From Plantactinospora endophytica (GTDB taxonomy: Bacteria > Actinomycetota > Actinomycetes > Mycobacteriales > Micromonosporaceae), in NCBI RefSeq assembly GCF_016862915.1, contig NZ_BONW01000021.1, positions 186,001 through 250,000 on the forward strand: a stretch of 64,000 bases of DNA. Direction: 5' to 3'. The notes under the pieces are model-generated. The model was not told where the DNA came from. It searched no databases and saw only the letters and a list, made by a program, of their open reading frames with translations. Positions 43,001-52,383 of the stretch are shown here, piece after piece (position 1 is the first letter of the stretch; each line of letters opens with the position of its first letter). Position numbers and translations under genes: made by a program.

Positions 43001-43035
43001 GCGGCGGGGCCGGCTCGGTGAGCCGGCCCCGCCGC
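43001..43035. terminator. Bidirectional 16-bp perfect hairpin between convergent genes
   Basis: GCGGCGGGGCCGGCTC pairs exactly with its reverse complement around a 3-base GGT loop, 8 bases after the amidase stop and 10 bases from the permease stop on the other strand. Confidence 0.85.
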
Positions 43036-43045
43036 TGCCCCTCGG

Positions 43046-43756
43046 TCAGCTCGTCTCGCCGGCCACGCTGAAGGTACCCAGCCGGCGGATCGCCAGCAGG
43101 GTGAAGCCGACCGTGAAGACCGCACTCATCACGATCGCCACCGGCAGCGACACCGAGCCGTCCAGCAGTGCCGTCGGCGCGATCCGATCGGTCAGGGTCA
43201 CCACGTAGTGCTGCACCGACAGCACCCGGGTACCGCTGACGATGTTGTTGAGCAGGCCCTCCCAGATCAGCACGTACACCAGGCCGAGCAGCACCGGACG
43301 ACGGGTCAGCAGGCTCAGTGCCAGAAAGAACGCCGAGTACGCCAGTGCGCCGACCGCACCCGCGGCGGCCAGGCCGAGCCCGAACCGTACCGACTCGACC
43401 AGCACCCCGGCGACGTAGAGCGGCAGGGCGACGGTGAGCGCGGTGACCCCGGCCGCCACGAGGAGCTTCGGCAGCACGATCTGCCACCGGGGCAGCGGCT
43501 TGGTCAGGATGTGCAGCAACGTCCCGTCGTCGATCTCGGAACCGAGTACCGCCGTGCCGACGATCAGCGCGGTCACCGGCAACACCACACCGAGACCCAG
43601 CCCGTGTACGACCGGCAGACCCCACTCGGTCGACGCGACGCCGGCCGCCCGGGACAGCACCGCCAGCCCGACCAGCAGCACCGGCAGCGGGAAGAGCAGC
43701 AGGAACCGGCGCCGCCCGAGCAGCCCGCGCGCGGTGATCCAGGAAACAGTCGTCAT
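43046..43756 (-). CDS. ABC-2 type transporter permease
   Basis: A 236-residue membrane protein with six predicted helices (GRRRFLLLFPLPVLLVGL as the first) and the ABC-2 pattern GSEIDDGTLLHILTKPLPRW between helices 2 and 3. It is the last gene of a four-gene export operon and follows its ATPase by 6 bases. It probably forms a transporter with that ATPase or with both permeases. Substrate unknown. Confidence 0.88.
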   Translation of the reverse strand: MTTVSWITARGLLGRRRFLLLFPLPVLLVGLAVLSRAAGVASTEWGLPVVHGLGLGVVLPVTALIVGTAVLGSEIDDGTLLHILTKPLPRWQIVLPKLLVAAGVTALTVALPLYVAGVLVESVRFGLGLAAAGAVGALAYSAFFLALSLLTRRPVLLGLVYVLIWEGLLNNIVSGTRVLSVQHYVVTLTDRIAPTALLDGSVSLPVAIVMSAVFTVGFTLLAIRRLGTFSVAGETS

Positions 43757-43762
43757 TGGGAT

Positions 43763-44674
43763 CTACGCCTCCACCAGGTAGGAGAACACGCTCTCCAGGG
43801 ACTCGTCCGAGGGCAGCAGCCGGCGTACCCGGATGCCGGAGGCCAGCGCGATCTTCGGCAGGGCGCGGGTGAAACTGCCGTAGTCGCCGGCCCGGACGGT
43901 CAGCCCGTCCCGGGTGACGTCCACCCCGTTCACCGAGGGCTGGCCGATCAGCTCGACGGCCAGCCGCCGGTCGTCGCTGGACTGCACGGCGAAGACGTGC
44001 GGCCGGTTGGTCATCAGCCGCCGGATGGTCCGGAAGTCGCCGGAGGCGGCGAGCCGGCCCGAGACGATCACCTGTACGGTGCCGGAGACCTGCTCGACCT
44101 CCTCCAGGATGTGCGAGCTGAACAGGATCGTCCGGCCCTGTGCGCCGAGCGAGTGCAGCAGCTCCATCATGTGCAGCCGCTGCCTCGGGTCCATCCCGTT
44201 GAACGGCTCGTCCAGCAGCAGCACCTGCGGGTCGTGCACCAGGGCGGCGGCGACCCGGGCCCGCTGACGCATGCCCTTGGAGTACGTGCCGATCCGGCGG
44301 TCCTGCGCCTCGGTCAGCTCGACCAGCTCGATCGCCCGCCGGGCCGCCGCCTCCGGGTCGGGCAGCCGGTGCAGCCGGGCGCTGGCCAGCGCGAACTCGT
44401 ACGCGCTGAGGAAGTCGTAGACCGACTCCCGCTCGGTGACCAGGCCGAGCCGACGGTAGACCTCGGGATTGCCCCAGGTGGGTTCGCCGTCCAGGCTCAC
44501 CGTGCCCTTGGAGGGGGCCAGGAACCCGGCCATCATGTGCAGCACGGTGGTCTTGCCGGCACCGTTCGGCCCGAGCAGCCCGGTCACCCCGGCGCCGAGG
44601 CTCATCGACACGTCGTTGACGGCCACCACGTTGCCGTACCAGCGGGAGACCCCGGCCAGTTCCACGTTACTCAT
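43763..44674 (-). CDS. ABC transporter ATP-binding protein
   Basis: A 303-residue ABC ATPase: Walker A GPNGAGKTT (residues 35-43), signature YSKGMRQR (131-138), Walker B VLLLDEP (151-157) and H-loop SSH. A C-terminal domain of about 85 residues follows, common in ABC-2 exporters of the drug/bacitracin type. The ATG overlaps the upstream permease stop by 4 bases. The signature reads SKGMRQR rather than SGGQ, which is normal in this subgroup. Confidence 0.92.
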   Translation of the reverse strand: MSNVELAGVSRWYGNVVAVNDVSMSLGAGVTGLLGPNGAGKTTVLHMMAGFLAPSKGTVSLDGEPTWGNPEVYRRLGLVTERESVYDFLSAYEFALASARLHRLPDPEAAARRAIELVELTEAQDRRIGTYSKGMRQRARVAAALVHDPQVLLLDEPFNGMDPRQRLHMMELLHSLGAQGRTILFSSHILEEVEQVSGTVQVIVSGRLAASGDFRTIRRLMTNRPHVFAVQSSDDRRLAVELIGQPSVNGVDVTRDGLTVRAGDYGSFTRALPKIALASGIRVRRLLPSDESLESVFSYLVEA

Positions 44675-45555
44675 CGGGCGGCGACCTTCCGGTAGCGGGC
44701 GAGCAGCAGCAGGATGCCGGCGACGACGAACCCGACGGCGACCAGGCCGTAGAGCGGACCGTACGGGCCGATGTCGAGGTCACCGACCTCCTCGACCGTC
44801 CAGTCCCCGATCCCGCCGACCAGGGTGACCGGGCTGGCCAGCCCGGCGAGCTGGTTCGCCGCCTCGTGCGGCATCACCGACAGCACCGCGACGACCGGGC
44901 TGGTCAGCAGGAAGGCGCCGACGATCGCCCCGGCCGCCACCGCCCGGCGCCGGACCAGGGAGGCGACCAGCAGCGCCAGCACGGAGTAGACGATCGCGTG
45001 TACGGCGACGTAGCCGAGCGCCGGCAGGAAGTCCCCGAGTTCGTCCCAGACCGCCCCGATGCCGTCGACCATGAACGCGGCACCGGCGAACATCACCGTC
45101 AGCGGTACCGCGAGCATCAGGAAGGTCGCCGAGACCAACGCGGCCAGCTTGACCAGTGCGTAGTCGGCGCGGTGCAGCGGGCGGGCGAAGTAGAGCGGCA
45201 GCACCCCACTGTGCAGGTCGCGGGAGGCGAGTTCCGGCCCGACGATCGCGCAGAAGAAGATGATCAGGATGCTGAGCACCTCGGGGAACTCGGCGTAGCT
45301 CAGCGCCACCTCGCCGGTCTGGGCCCGGACCGCGGTCAGCACCGCGGCGACCACCCCGACCACCCCGACGATCAGCCACGGGAAGATCTTCGCCTTGATG
45401 GTGCGACCGAGCCCGAACGCGGTACGCAGGCTGTGCAGGTAGAGCGAGCCGACCAGGTAGCGCCGGCCGAGCCGGGGACCGTCGTAGCGCTGGTAGCCGA
45501 TGTCGTGGATGACCCCGGCCGGACGGTCGGTCTGCGGGGCGTCGAGGGTGGTCAT
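44671..45555 (-). CDS. ABC-2 type transporter permease
   Basis: A 294-residue membrane protein with six predicted helices after a cytoplasmic N terminus (VIHDIGYQRYDGPRLGRRYLVGSLYLHS). ELASRDLHSGVLPLYFARPLHRADY is the ABC-2 motif that couples to the ATPase. The ATG overlaps the first ATPase stop as ATGA. It pairs with the ATPase genes on both sides. The substrate is unknown. Confidence 0.9.
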   Translation of the reverse strand: MTTLDAPQTDRPAGVIHDIGYQRYDGPRLGRRYLVGSLYLHSLRTAFGLGRTIKAKIFPWLIVGVVGVVAAVLTAVRAQTGEVALSYAEFPEVLSILIIFFCAIVGPELASRDLHSGVLPLYFARPLHRADYALVKLAALVSATFLMLAVPLTVMFAGAAFMVDGIGAVWDELGDFLPALGYVAVHAIVYSVLALLVASLVRRRAVAAGAIVGAFLLTSPVVAVLSVMPHEAANQLAGLASPVTLVGGIGDWTVEEVGDLDIGPYGPLYGLVAVGFVVAGILLLLARYRKVAAR

Positions 45556-46544
45556 CGGGCGCCCTCCAGGGCCGTGCCGGCGGCGACCGGCCCGGACACC
45601 CGGGCCGGGTCGGTGGCGAAGAGTTCGACGACCCGGTGCCGGCGCTGGTCGAGCCGGTGCAGCGGCAGGTCCAGCTCGGCGACCGCGGTCAGGATCAGGT
45701 CGTACGTCTTGTCGAGCGCCGTGTCCCCCGCCCCGACACCTGCGGAATCCGGGTCGAGCACGGGTACCAGCAGCAGCCGGTTGTCCCGGCGGACCGGCAG
45801 GCCGGCGGCGGCGAGCCGGGCGGCCAGCTCGTCGGTGCCCTCGCTGACCTCGACCGAGAGCACCTCGGTCACCGCGGTCATGTCGGAGAGCTGTGCCGAC
45901 CGGAGCAGTTTGCCGCCCTCGATCGCGACCAGCGCGTCGCAGATCCGCTCGACCTCGCCGAGCAGGTGCGAGCAGACCAGCACCGAGATGCCGAACTCGG
46001 TGCCGATCCGCTCGATCAGGGCGAGCATGGCGTCCCGGCCGGCCGGGTCCAGCCCGTTGGTCGGCTCGTCGAGCAGCAGCAGGTCCGGGTCGTGCACCAG
46101 CGCCTGGGCCAGCTTGACCCGCTGTTTCATGCCGGTGGAGTATCCGCCGACCTGGCGGTAGCGCTCCTCGTAGAGGCCGACGTGCCGCAGCGTCTCGGAG
46201 GCCCGTTCCCGGGCGGTGGTCTTGGGCAGCCCGCTCATCCGCGCCATGTGCGTGACGAACTCCGCGGCGGAGAGGTCCGGGGGCAGGCAGTCGTGCTCGG
46301 GCATGTAGCCGACCCGGGCCCGGACCTGGTGCCCGTCCACCGTCGGGTCGAGGCCGAGCACCCGGGCCTGGCCGCCGGTCGGTTCGAGCAGGCCGAGCAT
46401 GATCTTGATAAAGGTCGACTTGCCCGCACCGTTGGCTCCGACCAGACCGACGATGCCCGGCTCGACGGTGACCGTCAGGTCGGACAACGCGGTCACGCGA
46501 TTGCCGTACGTCTTGGTCAGCGACTGGGTCGCGATCAGTGTCAC
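45552..46544 (-). CDS. ABC transporter ATP-binding protein, first gene of the export operon
   Basis: A 330-residue ABC ATPase with Walker A GANGAGKST (residues 36-44), signature YSTGMKQRV, Walker B LLLLDEPTNGLDPAG and a C-terminal extension of about 100 residues. It heads a four-gene operon (ATPase, permease, ATPase, permease) coupled by 4-base overlaps. The GTG is 6 bases downstream of a TACCCT -10 element, so the transcript is probably leaderless. The duplicated ATPase-permease pairs suggest either a heteromeric exporter or two related ones. Confidence 0.92.
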   Translation of the reverse strand: MTLIATQSLTKTYGNRVTALSDLTVTVEPGIVGLVGANGAGKSTFIKIMLGLLEPTGGQARVLGLDPTVDGHQVRARVGYMPEHDCLPPDLSAAEFVTHMARMSGLPKTTARERASETLRHVGLYEERYRQVGGYSTGMKQRVKLAQALVHDPDLLLLDEPTNGLDPAGRDAMLALIERIGTEFGISVLVCSHLLGEVERICDALVAIEGGKLLRSAQLSDMTAVTEVLSVEVSEGTDELAARLAAAGLPVRRDNRLLLVPVLDPDSAGVGAGDTALDKTYDLILTAVAELDLPLHRLDQRRHRVVELFATDPARVSGPVAAGTALEGAR

Positions 46545-46550
46545 GCTGCC

Positions 46551-46556
46551 AGGGTA
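46551..46556 (-). promoter_or_regulatory. Leaderless -10 element TACCCT of the ABC operon
   Basis: On the minus strand TACCCT is 6 bases before GTG 46544. The rest of the 46557-46812 divergent gap has no recognised element apart from GGTT-GGGT-AACC near 46676. Confidence 0.45.
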
Positions 46557-46812
46557 GGGCCGGCGGTGGGCACCGGAGGTCCGGAAACGACCCTGGAAGT
46601 ACCCCTGATTCGGCGGCCCCCGCCGACCGCCTCCCCTAAGGGCCGGGGTAGGACTTTGGTAACGGTCCGGCGCCGGGTTGGGTAACCTCCTTCTGGCCGC
46701 CGACCGAACACGGCGTCACCGATCAAGGCGTCCAAACGGGAGTGGCGGTCTCGACCGATCGGCGGCCGGCTGAGAAACTGTGTGCCGGCCGGCCGGGTAG
46801 TTGGGGGTGCGG

Positions 46813-48342
46813 ATGAGCAACGGGTGGGTGCTGCCCGATGAGTTGCTGCGTGACGCTCCGGCGTACACGCCGCGCCCGTATGAGCTGGCCGACCTGGAGT
46901 TGCTGCTCACCGGGGCGTACGCACCGCTCGCCGGCTTCCTGGGCCGGGCCGACCTGACCTCGGTGGCCCGGCGTGGCCGGCTCGCCGACGGTTCCCCGTG
47001 GCCGGTGCCGGTGACCCTCCAGGTGCCGGCGGAGCTGGTCAGCGGCCTCGACCTGAACAACCCGGTCGAGCGGGGGCTGGTCCTCACCGACCCGGAGGGG
47101 GCGCCGACCGCCCTGCTGGAGGTCACCGACCTCTGGCCGACCACCCAGGGCTGGTACGGCGTCGGCGGCCCGGTACGCCGGATCGGCGACGGCGGCCACG
47201 GCCCGTTCCAGCGGCTCCGCCGCGCCCCCGCCGAGGTCCGGGAGCTGCTGCCGCCGGGCCGGGTGCTCGGAGTGATCGCCGACCGGCCACTGCACCGGCC
47301 GCAGCTCGCGCAGATCGCGCACGCGGTCCGGACGCTCGCCGCCCACCTGCTCATCCTCATCCCGGTCGCCAACACCAGCCCGGACGGCCTGGCGCCGGAG
47401 GTGCTGGTCCGGAGCATCTTCGGGGCCCGGGACCGGATGCCCCCGGCCACCATCGTCGCGGTGCCGATCGCCCGGCGCGGCGACGACATCTGGGACGCGC
47501 TGCTCCGGGCCCGGGTGGCCCGGGCCTACGGGGTGACCCACGTCCTCTCCACCACCGAGATGCTCACCGGTGGCGGGCTGCGCATGCTGGTCCCCCGCGA
47601 GCTGGCCTACGACAACCGGGACGGCCAGTGGCGGTGGCGGGACGACATCCCGCCGCGCAACCGCCGGCTGCCGCTGGGCCAGGAGGAGATCGAGGACCTG
47701 CTCGACCGGGGCTTCCCGCTGCCGGAGTGGCACACCCCGCCGACGGTGGCGAAGGAACTCACCCGGGCCCGTCCGCCGCGCCGGCACCGGGGTCTGGTGG
47801 TCTTCTTCACCGGGCTCTCCGGCTCGGGCAAGTCGACGATCGCCCGGGGGCTGGCCGACGCGCTGCGGGAGAGCGGGGACCGCACCCTCACGCTGCTCGA
47901 CGGCGACGTGGTCCGCCGGGAACTCTCGGCCGGGCTGGGCTTCAGCCGGGCCGACCGGGACCTGAACGTACGCCGGATCGGCTGGGTCGCCGCCGAGGTC
48001 GCCCGGCACCGGGGCCTCGCCATCTGCTGCCCGATCGCGCCGTACCACCGGGCCCGGTCGATCGCCCGGGAGATGGCCCGCTCGGCCGGGGCCGGTTTCG
48101 TACTGGTGCACGTCGCCACCCCGCTGGCGGTCTGCGAACGGCGGGACCGCAAGGGCCTGTACGCCCGAGCCCGCGCCGGCCAGCTCACCGGGATGACCGG
48201 CGTCGACGACCCGTACGAGGAGCCGAAGGACGCCGACGTCGTGCTCGACACCACCGACCTGACGGTGGAGGAGTGCGTACACCTGCTGCTCACGCACCTG
48301 ACCGAGACCGGCTGGGTCGAGTCCCGCCTGCAACCCGCCTGA
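46813..48342 (+). CDS. cysC: APS kinase fused to a degenerate ATP-sulfurylase domain
   Basis: A 509-residue two-domain protein. Residues about 1-310 have the ATP-sulfurylase layout (PYELADLELLLTGAYAPLAGFLG, a PUA-like start), but the catalytic HxxH site reads DRPLHRPQ (157-164) and the QTRN motif is absent, so that half is probably inactive. Residues about 325-500 are a complete APS kinase: P-loop GLSGSGKS (334-341), LDGDVVRRELSAGLGFS and the lid region. It should phosphorylate adenylyl sulfate to PAPS. No cysN/cysD or cysH is nearby, so the pathway partner lies elsewhere. ATG 46813 follows a G-rich stretch. Confidence 0.87.
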   Translation: MSNGWVLPDELLRDAPAYTPRPYELADLELLLTGAYAPLAGFLGRADLTSVARRGRLADGSPWPVPVTLQVPAELVSGLDLNNPVERGLVLTDPEGAPTALLEVTDLWPTTQGWYGVGGPVRRIGDGGHGPFQRLRRAPAEVRELLPPGRVLGVIADRPLHRPQLAQIAHAVRTLAAHLLILIPVANTSPDGLAPEVLVRSIFGARDRMPPATIVAVPIARRGDDIWDALLRARVARAYGVTHVLSTTEMLTGGGLRMLVPRELAYDNRDGQWRWRDDIPPRNRRLPLGQEEIEDLLDRGFPLPEWHTPPTVAKELTRARPPRRHRGLVVFFTGLSGSGKSTIARGLADALRESGDRTLTLLDGDVVRRELSAGLGFSRADRDLNVRRIGWVAAEVARHRGLAICCPIAPYHRARSIAREMARSAGAGFVLVHVATPLAVCERRDRKGLYARARAGQLTGMTGVDDPYEEPKDADVVLDTTDLTVEECVHLLLTHLTETGWVESRLQPA

Positions 48343-48445
48343 CCCGCCTCCGCCCCGCACCACCACGGCTGCCCTTACGCGGGTACTCGCGTGGACGCTA
48401 GTGTGCGTATCTGTTGGATTGCGTGCGAGCGCGTTTGGAGGCGGT

Positions 48446-50482
48446 GTGGGCAGCCTGGTGCGAGGCGTCGACGGCCTGAGCTACGGCGGGGACTACAACC
48501 CGGAACAGTGGCCCGAGCAGGTCTGGCCGCAGGACGTGGCGCTGATGCGGGAGGCCGGGGTCAACCTGGTCACCGTCGGCGTCTTCGCCTGGGCCTGGCT
48601 CGAACCGGCACCGGGGCGCTACGACTTCGACCGACTCGACCGGATCATGGACCTGCTGCACGCGGGTGGGATCCGGGTCTGCCTGGCCACCGCCACCGCC
48701 TCGCCGCCGCCCTGGTTCTCCTCCGCCCACCCGGAGACGCTGCCGGTACAGGCCGACGGGCGCCGACTGACGTACGGCAGCCGGCAGGCGATCTGCGCCA
48801 GCTCCCCGGTCTACCGGCGGGCCGCACTGGCGCTGACCGAGCAACTCGCCCGGCGGTACGCCGACCACCCGGCGCTGGCCGTCTGGCACGTACACAACGA
48901 GTACGCCTGCCACAACGCGCACTGCTACTGCGACACCTCGGCCGAGGCGTTCCGCACCTGGCTCCAGCACCGGTACGCCGACCTCGACGGCCTCAACGCC
49001 GCCTGGGGGACGGCGTTCTGGTCGCAGACGTACACCGACTGGGCGCAGGTGCAACCGCCCCGGGCCACCCCGACCTCGTCCAACCCCGCCCAGGTGCTGG
49101 ACTTCAAGCGGTTCAGCTCGGACGAGCACCTGGCCTGCTTCACCGCCGAACGGGACCTGCTGCACCGGCTCTCCCCCGGCGTACCGGTGACCACCAACCT
49201 GATGACCGCGAGCTGCGTCAACCTGGACTACTGGGCCTGGGGGCGGGAGCTGACCGGCCCGGACCGGCTGCTCTCCAACGACCACTACCTGCTCGGCGAA
49301 CATCCGCTCGAACCGCCGGCCCAGATCGCCTTCGCCGCCGACCTGAGCCGGTCGCTGGCCGGCGGCCCGTGGCTGCTGATGGAGCACTCCACCAGCGCGG
49401 TCAACTGGCAGCCGCGCAACCTGGCCAAGCCGGCCGGGCAGCTCGTCCGGGACGCGCTGGCGCACGTGGCCCGGGGCTCCGAGGGTGCGCTCTTCTTCCA
49501 GTGGCGGGCCAGCCGGGCCGGCTCGGAGAAGTGGCACTCGGCGATGCTGCCGCACGCCGGTACCGACTCGAAGATCTGGCGCGAGGTGGTCGAGCTGGGC
49601 CGGCACCTGCGGGCGCTGGCCGAGGTCGAGGGCTCGCGGACGGTCGCGGACGTCGCGGTGCTGCTCGACTATTCGAGCGTCTGGGCCCAGGAGGCGGCCA
49701 ACCAGCCGAGCACCGACATGGTGGCGTTCGACGAGATCCGGCGCTGGCACAGCGCGCTGTGGCGGGCCGGCATCACCGCCGACCTGGCCCGGCCGGACGC
49801 CGACCTGTCCGGCTACAAACTGGTCCTGGCCCCGGCGCTCTACCTGGTCGACGACGAGTCGACCGCCAATCTGACCGGGTATGTCGAAGCTGGCGGCACG
49901 CTGGTGGTCGGCCCGTACAGCGGGTTGGTGGACGAGTGCGACCGGGTCCGCCCGGCACCGCTGCCCGGCGCCTTCGCCGAGCTGCTCGGCATCCGGGTCG
50001 AGGAGTTCTTCCCGCTCCCCACCGCCGGCACGGTACGCCTCGACGACGGCACCTCGGCGACGGTCTGGACCGAAGCACTGGCTGCGCCGGACGCCGAGGT
50101 GCTGGTCAGGTACGACAACGGGCCGGTCGCCGGTGGGCCGGCGATCACCCGCCGAGCCGGGGACGGCGGCGGCACCGCCTGGTATCTCGGCACCAGGCTG
50201 GAGGATCGGGCGCTGGGTCGGCTGCTGGGCACGATCGCCGGGGCTGCCGGTGCCGGGCCGGGCGGAGCGGTCGTACCCGGAATCGAGCAGATCCGGCGGC
50301 GGCACCCGGACGGGCGGTCGTACCTCTTCCTGCTGAACTCCGGCGACCGGCCGGCGGCGGTCGACGCGGCCGGGACCGACCTGCTGACCGGCGCCCGGTG
50401 GGCCGGCCCGACCCGGGTCGCGGCCCACGGCGTGGTGGTGTTGGCACAGCAACCGGAGCCGGAACCGACCGGGACGGCCTGA
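48446..50482 (+). CDS. lacZ: GH42 beta-galactosidase
   Basis: A 678-residue glycosidase of family GH42, hydrolysing beta-galactosides, often from plant or arabinogalactan oligosaccharides. The N terminus LSYGGDYNPEQWPEQVWPQD is diagnostic. The acid/base is Glu152 in HVHNEYAC and the nucleophile Glu313 in LLMEHSTS. Cys residues around residue 150-165 (CHNAHCYC) probably bind the structural zinc of bacterial GH42. No signal peptide, so it acts in the cytoplasm. GTG 48446 has GGAGG 4 bases upstream. It heads an operon with deoR and galT. Confidence 0.93.
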   Translation: MGSLVRGVDGLSYGGDYNPEQWPEQVWPQDVALMREAGVNLVTVGVFAWAWLEPAPGRYDFDRLDRIMDLLHAGGIRVCLATATASPPPWFSSAHPETLPVQADGRRLTYGSRQAICASSPVYRRAALALTEQLARRYADHPALAVWHVHNEYACHNAHCYCDTSAEAFRTWLQHRYADLDGLNAAWGTAFWSQTYTDWAQVQPPRATPTSSNPAQVLDFKRFSSDEHLACFTAERDLLHRLSPGVPVTTNLMTASCVNLDYWAWGRELTGPDRLLSNDHYLLGEHPLEPPAQIAFAADLSRSLAGGPWLLMEHSTSAVNWQPRNLAKPAGQLVRDALAHVARGSEGALFFQWRASRAGSEKWHSAMLPHAGTDSKIWREVVELGRHLRALAEVEGSRTVADVAVLLDYSSVWAQEAANQPSTDMVAFDEIRRWHSALWRAGITADLARPDADLSGYKLVLAPALYLVDDESTANLTGYVEAGGTLVVGPYSGLVDECDRVRPAPLPGAFAELLGIRVEEFFPLPTAGTVRLDDGTSATVWTEALAAPDAEVLVRYDNGPVAGGPAITRRAGDGGGTAWYLGTRLEDRALGRLLGTIAGAAGAGPGGAVVPGIEQIRRRHPDGRSYLFLLNSGDRPAAVDAAGTDLLTGARWAGPTRVAAHGVVVLAQQPEPEPTGTA

Positions 50483-51261
50483 TGCTCGCCCAGCAGCGGC
50501 AGGAGGCGATCCTGCACCGGGTACGCAGCGCGGGCGGGGTCCGGGTCACCGAACTGGCCGGCGAGTTCGGCGTCTCCGACATGACCATCCGGCGCGACCT
50601 GGAGGCGCTGGCCGAGCGGGGCCTGCTGGCCAAGGTGCACGGCGGGGCGACCACCACCCGGCCGGGCTCGACCGACGAGCCGGGCTTCGCGGCCAAGTCG
50701 GTCCGGCAGCGGGCCGAGAAGTCCGCCGTCGCGGCCGAGGCCGCCCGGCTGGTCACCGCCGGGATGGCGGTCGCGCTATCCGCCGGTACGACCACCGCCG
50801 AACTCGCCCGCCGGCTGGCCGGGGTACCGGCGCTGACCGTGGTCACCAACTCGATCCCGGTCGCCGAGATCCTGCACCGGTCCGGCCGGCCGGACCAGAC
50901 GGTGGTGCTCACCGGCGGGGTACGCACCCCGTCCGACGCGCTGGTCGGGCCGGTGGCGGTGGCCACCATCCGCTCGCTCCACCTGGACCTGGTCTTCCTC
51001 GGCGTGCACGGGATGAGCGAGCGGGCCGGGTTCAGCACCCCGAACCTGCTGGAGGCGGAGACCAACCAGGCCCTGCTCGCCGCGGCGGACCGGCTGGTGG
51101 TGCTCGCCGACCACACCAAGTGGGGGACGGTCGGCATCTCCTCCTTCGCCGAGCTGACCGAGGCGCACACCGTGGTCTCCGACACCGGCCTGCCCGAACC
51201 GGCCCGGGAGGTACTCCGGGCCTCGGTGACCGAACTACTGCTGTGTGAGGTGGCGGCGTGA
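50482..51261 (+). CDS. DeoR-family regulator of the galactose operon
   Basis: A 259-residue sugar-responsive repressor. The N-terminal HTH QRQEAILHRVRSAGGVRVTELAGEFGVSDMTIRRDL is classic DeoR (described in pieces), and the C-terminal sugar-phosphate isomerase-like sensor has ALSAGTTTAELARRL and VVLADHTKWG. The ATG overlaps the lacZ stop as TGATG and its stop overlaps galT as GTGA, so regulator and enzymes are made together. The likely ligand is a galactose phosphate; this is inferred from context. Confidence 0.92.
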   Translation: MLAQQRQEAILHRVRSAGGVRVTELAGEFGVSDMTIRRDLEALAERGLLAKVHGGATTTRPGSTDEPGFAAKSVRQRAEKSAVAAEAARLVTAGMAVALSAGTTTAELARRLAGVPALTVVTNSIPVAEILHRSGRPDQTVVLTGGVRTPSDALVGPVAVATIRSLHLDLVFLGVHGMSERAGFSTPNLLEAETNQALLAAADRLVVLADHTKWGTVGISSFAELTEAHTVVSDTGLPEPAREVLRASVTELLLCEVAA

Positions 51262-52337
51262 GGCGGCTGGCGGTCAAGCTGGCGGACGGACGCGAGCTGA
51301 TCTACTTCGACGAGCACCCGGACGCGACCCGGGACGAGCCGGACCGGCGTGACCTGCCGCTGCCCCCGCCCGCCTCGCAACTCCGGTACGACCCGCTGGT
51401 CGACGAGTGGGTGGCGGTGGCGGCGCACCGGCAGGGTCGGATCTTCCTGCCGCCGAGCGACCAGTGCCCGCTGTGTCCGTCCACTCCGGAGCGGTCCGGC
51501 GAGATCCCGGCCCACGACTACGACGTGGTGGTCTTCGAGAACCGCTTCCCGTCCTTCAGCGACCGGCCCGGAGACCCGCCCGGCCAGGTGACGCCGTACA
51601 CGGCGGTGCGGCCGGGGACCGGGCGGTGCGAGGTGGTCTGCTTCACCGCCGACCATCAGGCGTCGTTCGCCACCCTGCCGCCGAGCCGGGTGCGTACCGT
51701 GCTGGAGGCGCTCGCCGACCGTACCGCCGCACTGTCCGGGCTGCCCGGGGTGGAGCAGGTCTTCTGCTTCGAGAACCGGGGGGTGGAGATCGGGGTGACG
51801 CTGCACCACCCGCACGGGCAGATCTACGCGTACCCGTTCCTGCCACCGCGCAGCCGGGCGATGCTGACCGCCGCGCGGCGGCACGCGGAACGCACCGGCG
51901 GACGCAACCTCTACGCCGACGTGCTCGCCGCCGAACGGGCCGCCGGGGAACGGGTGGTGCTGGCCAACGAGCACTGGACCGCGTACGTGCCGGCCGCCGC
52001 CCGCTGGCCGTTCGAGGTGCACATCGCGCCGCACCGGCCGGTACCGGACATTCCGGCGCTGGACGACGCCGAGCGGGACGCCTTCGGCCCGCTCTACCTG
52101 GACCTGCTGCGCCGGTTCGACCGGCTCTTCGACCGGCCGCTGCCGTACATCTCGGCCTGGCACCAGGCACCGGTGCACGCCGACCCGGCGCTGGCCCACC
52201 TGCACCTCCAGGTGTTCAGCATCCGGCGGGCGGCGGACAAGCTGAAGTACCTGGCCGGTTCGGAGTCGGCGATGGGAGTCTTCGTCAACGACATCGCGCC
52301 GGAGCGGTCCGCCCAACTGCTGCGCAACGCCGGCTGA
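51258..52337 (+). CDS. galT: Galactose-1-phosphate uridylyltransferase
   Basis: A 359-residue Leloir-pathway enzyme that exchanges UMP between UDP-glucose and galactose 1-phosphate. The active site is His184-Pro-His186-GQIYAYPF, with His186 the uridylylated nucleophile. CPLCP (Cys70, Cys73) is the zinc site. FEVHIAPHRPVPD and the C-terminal HLHLQVFS metal motif are also present. It is coupled to deoR by GTGA. galK and galE do not follow (the next gene is a hydrolase), so the rest of the pathway must be elsewhere. Confidence 0.95.
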   Translation: MRRLAVKLADGRELIYFDEHPDATRDEPDRRDLPLPPPASQLRYDPLVDEWVAVAAHRQGRIFLPPSDQCPLCPSTPERSGEIPAHDYDVVVFENRFPSFSDRPGDPPGQVTPYTAVRPGTGRCEVVCFTADHQASFATLPPSRVRTVLEALADRTAALSGLPGVEQVFCFENRGVEIGVTLHHPHGQIYAYPFLPPRSRAMLTAARRHAERTGGRNLYADVLAAERAAGERVVLANEHWTAYVPAAARWPFEVHIAPHRPVPDIPALDDAERDAFGPLYLDLLRRFDRLFDRPLPYISAWHQAPVHADPALAHLHLQVFSIRRAADKLKYLAGSESAMGVFVNDIAPERSAQLLRNAG

Positions 52338-52370
52338 CCGGCGGCGATCCAGTTTGTCGGTGTCGGGTCG

Positions 52371-52376
52371 TAGGCT
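52371..52376 (+). promoter_or_regulatory. Leaderless -10 element TAGGCT of the serine hydrolase
   Basis: TAGGCT lies 7 bases before ATG 52384, only 33 bases after the galT stop. It implies an independent promoter rather than read-through. Confidence 0.45.
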
Positions 52377-52383
52377 GCCCGCC

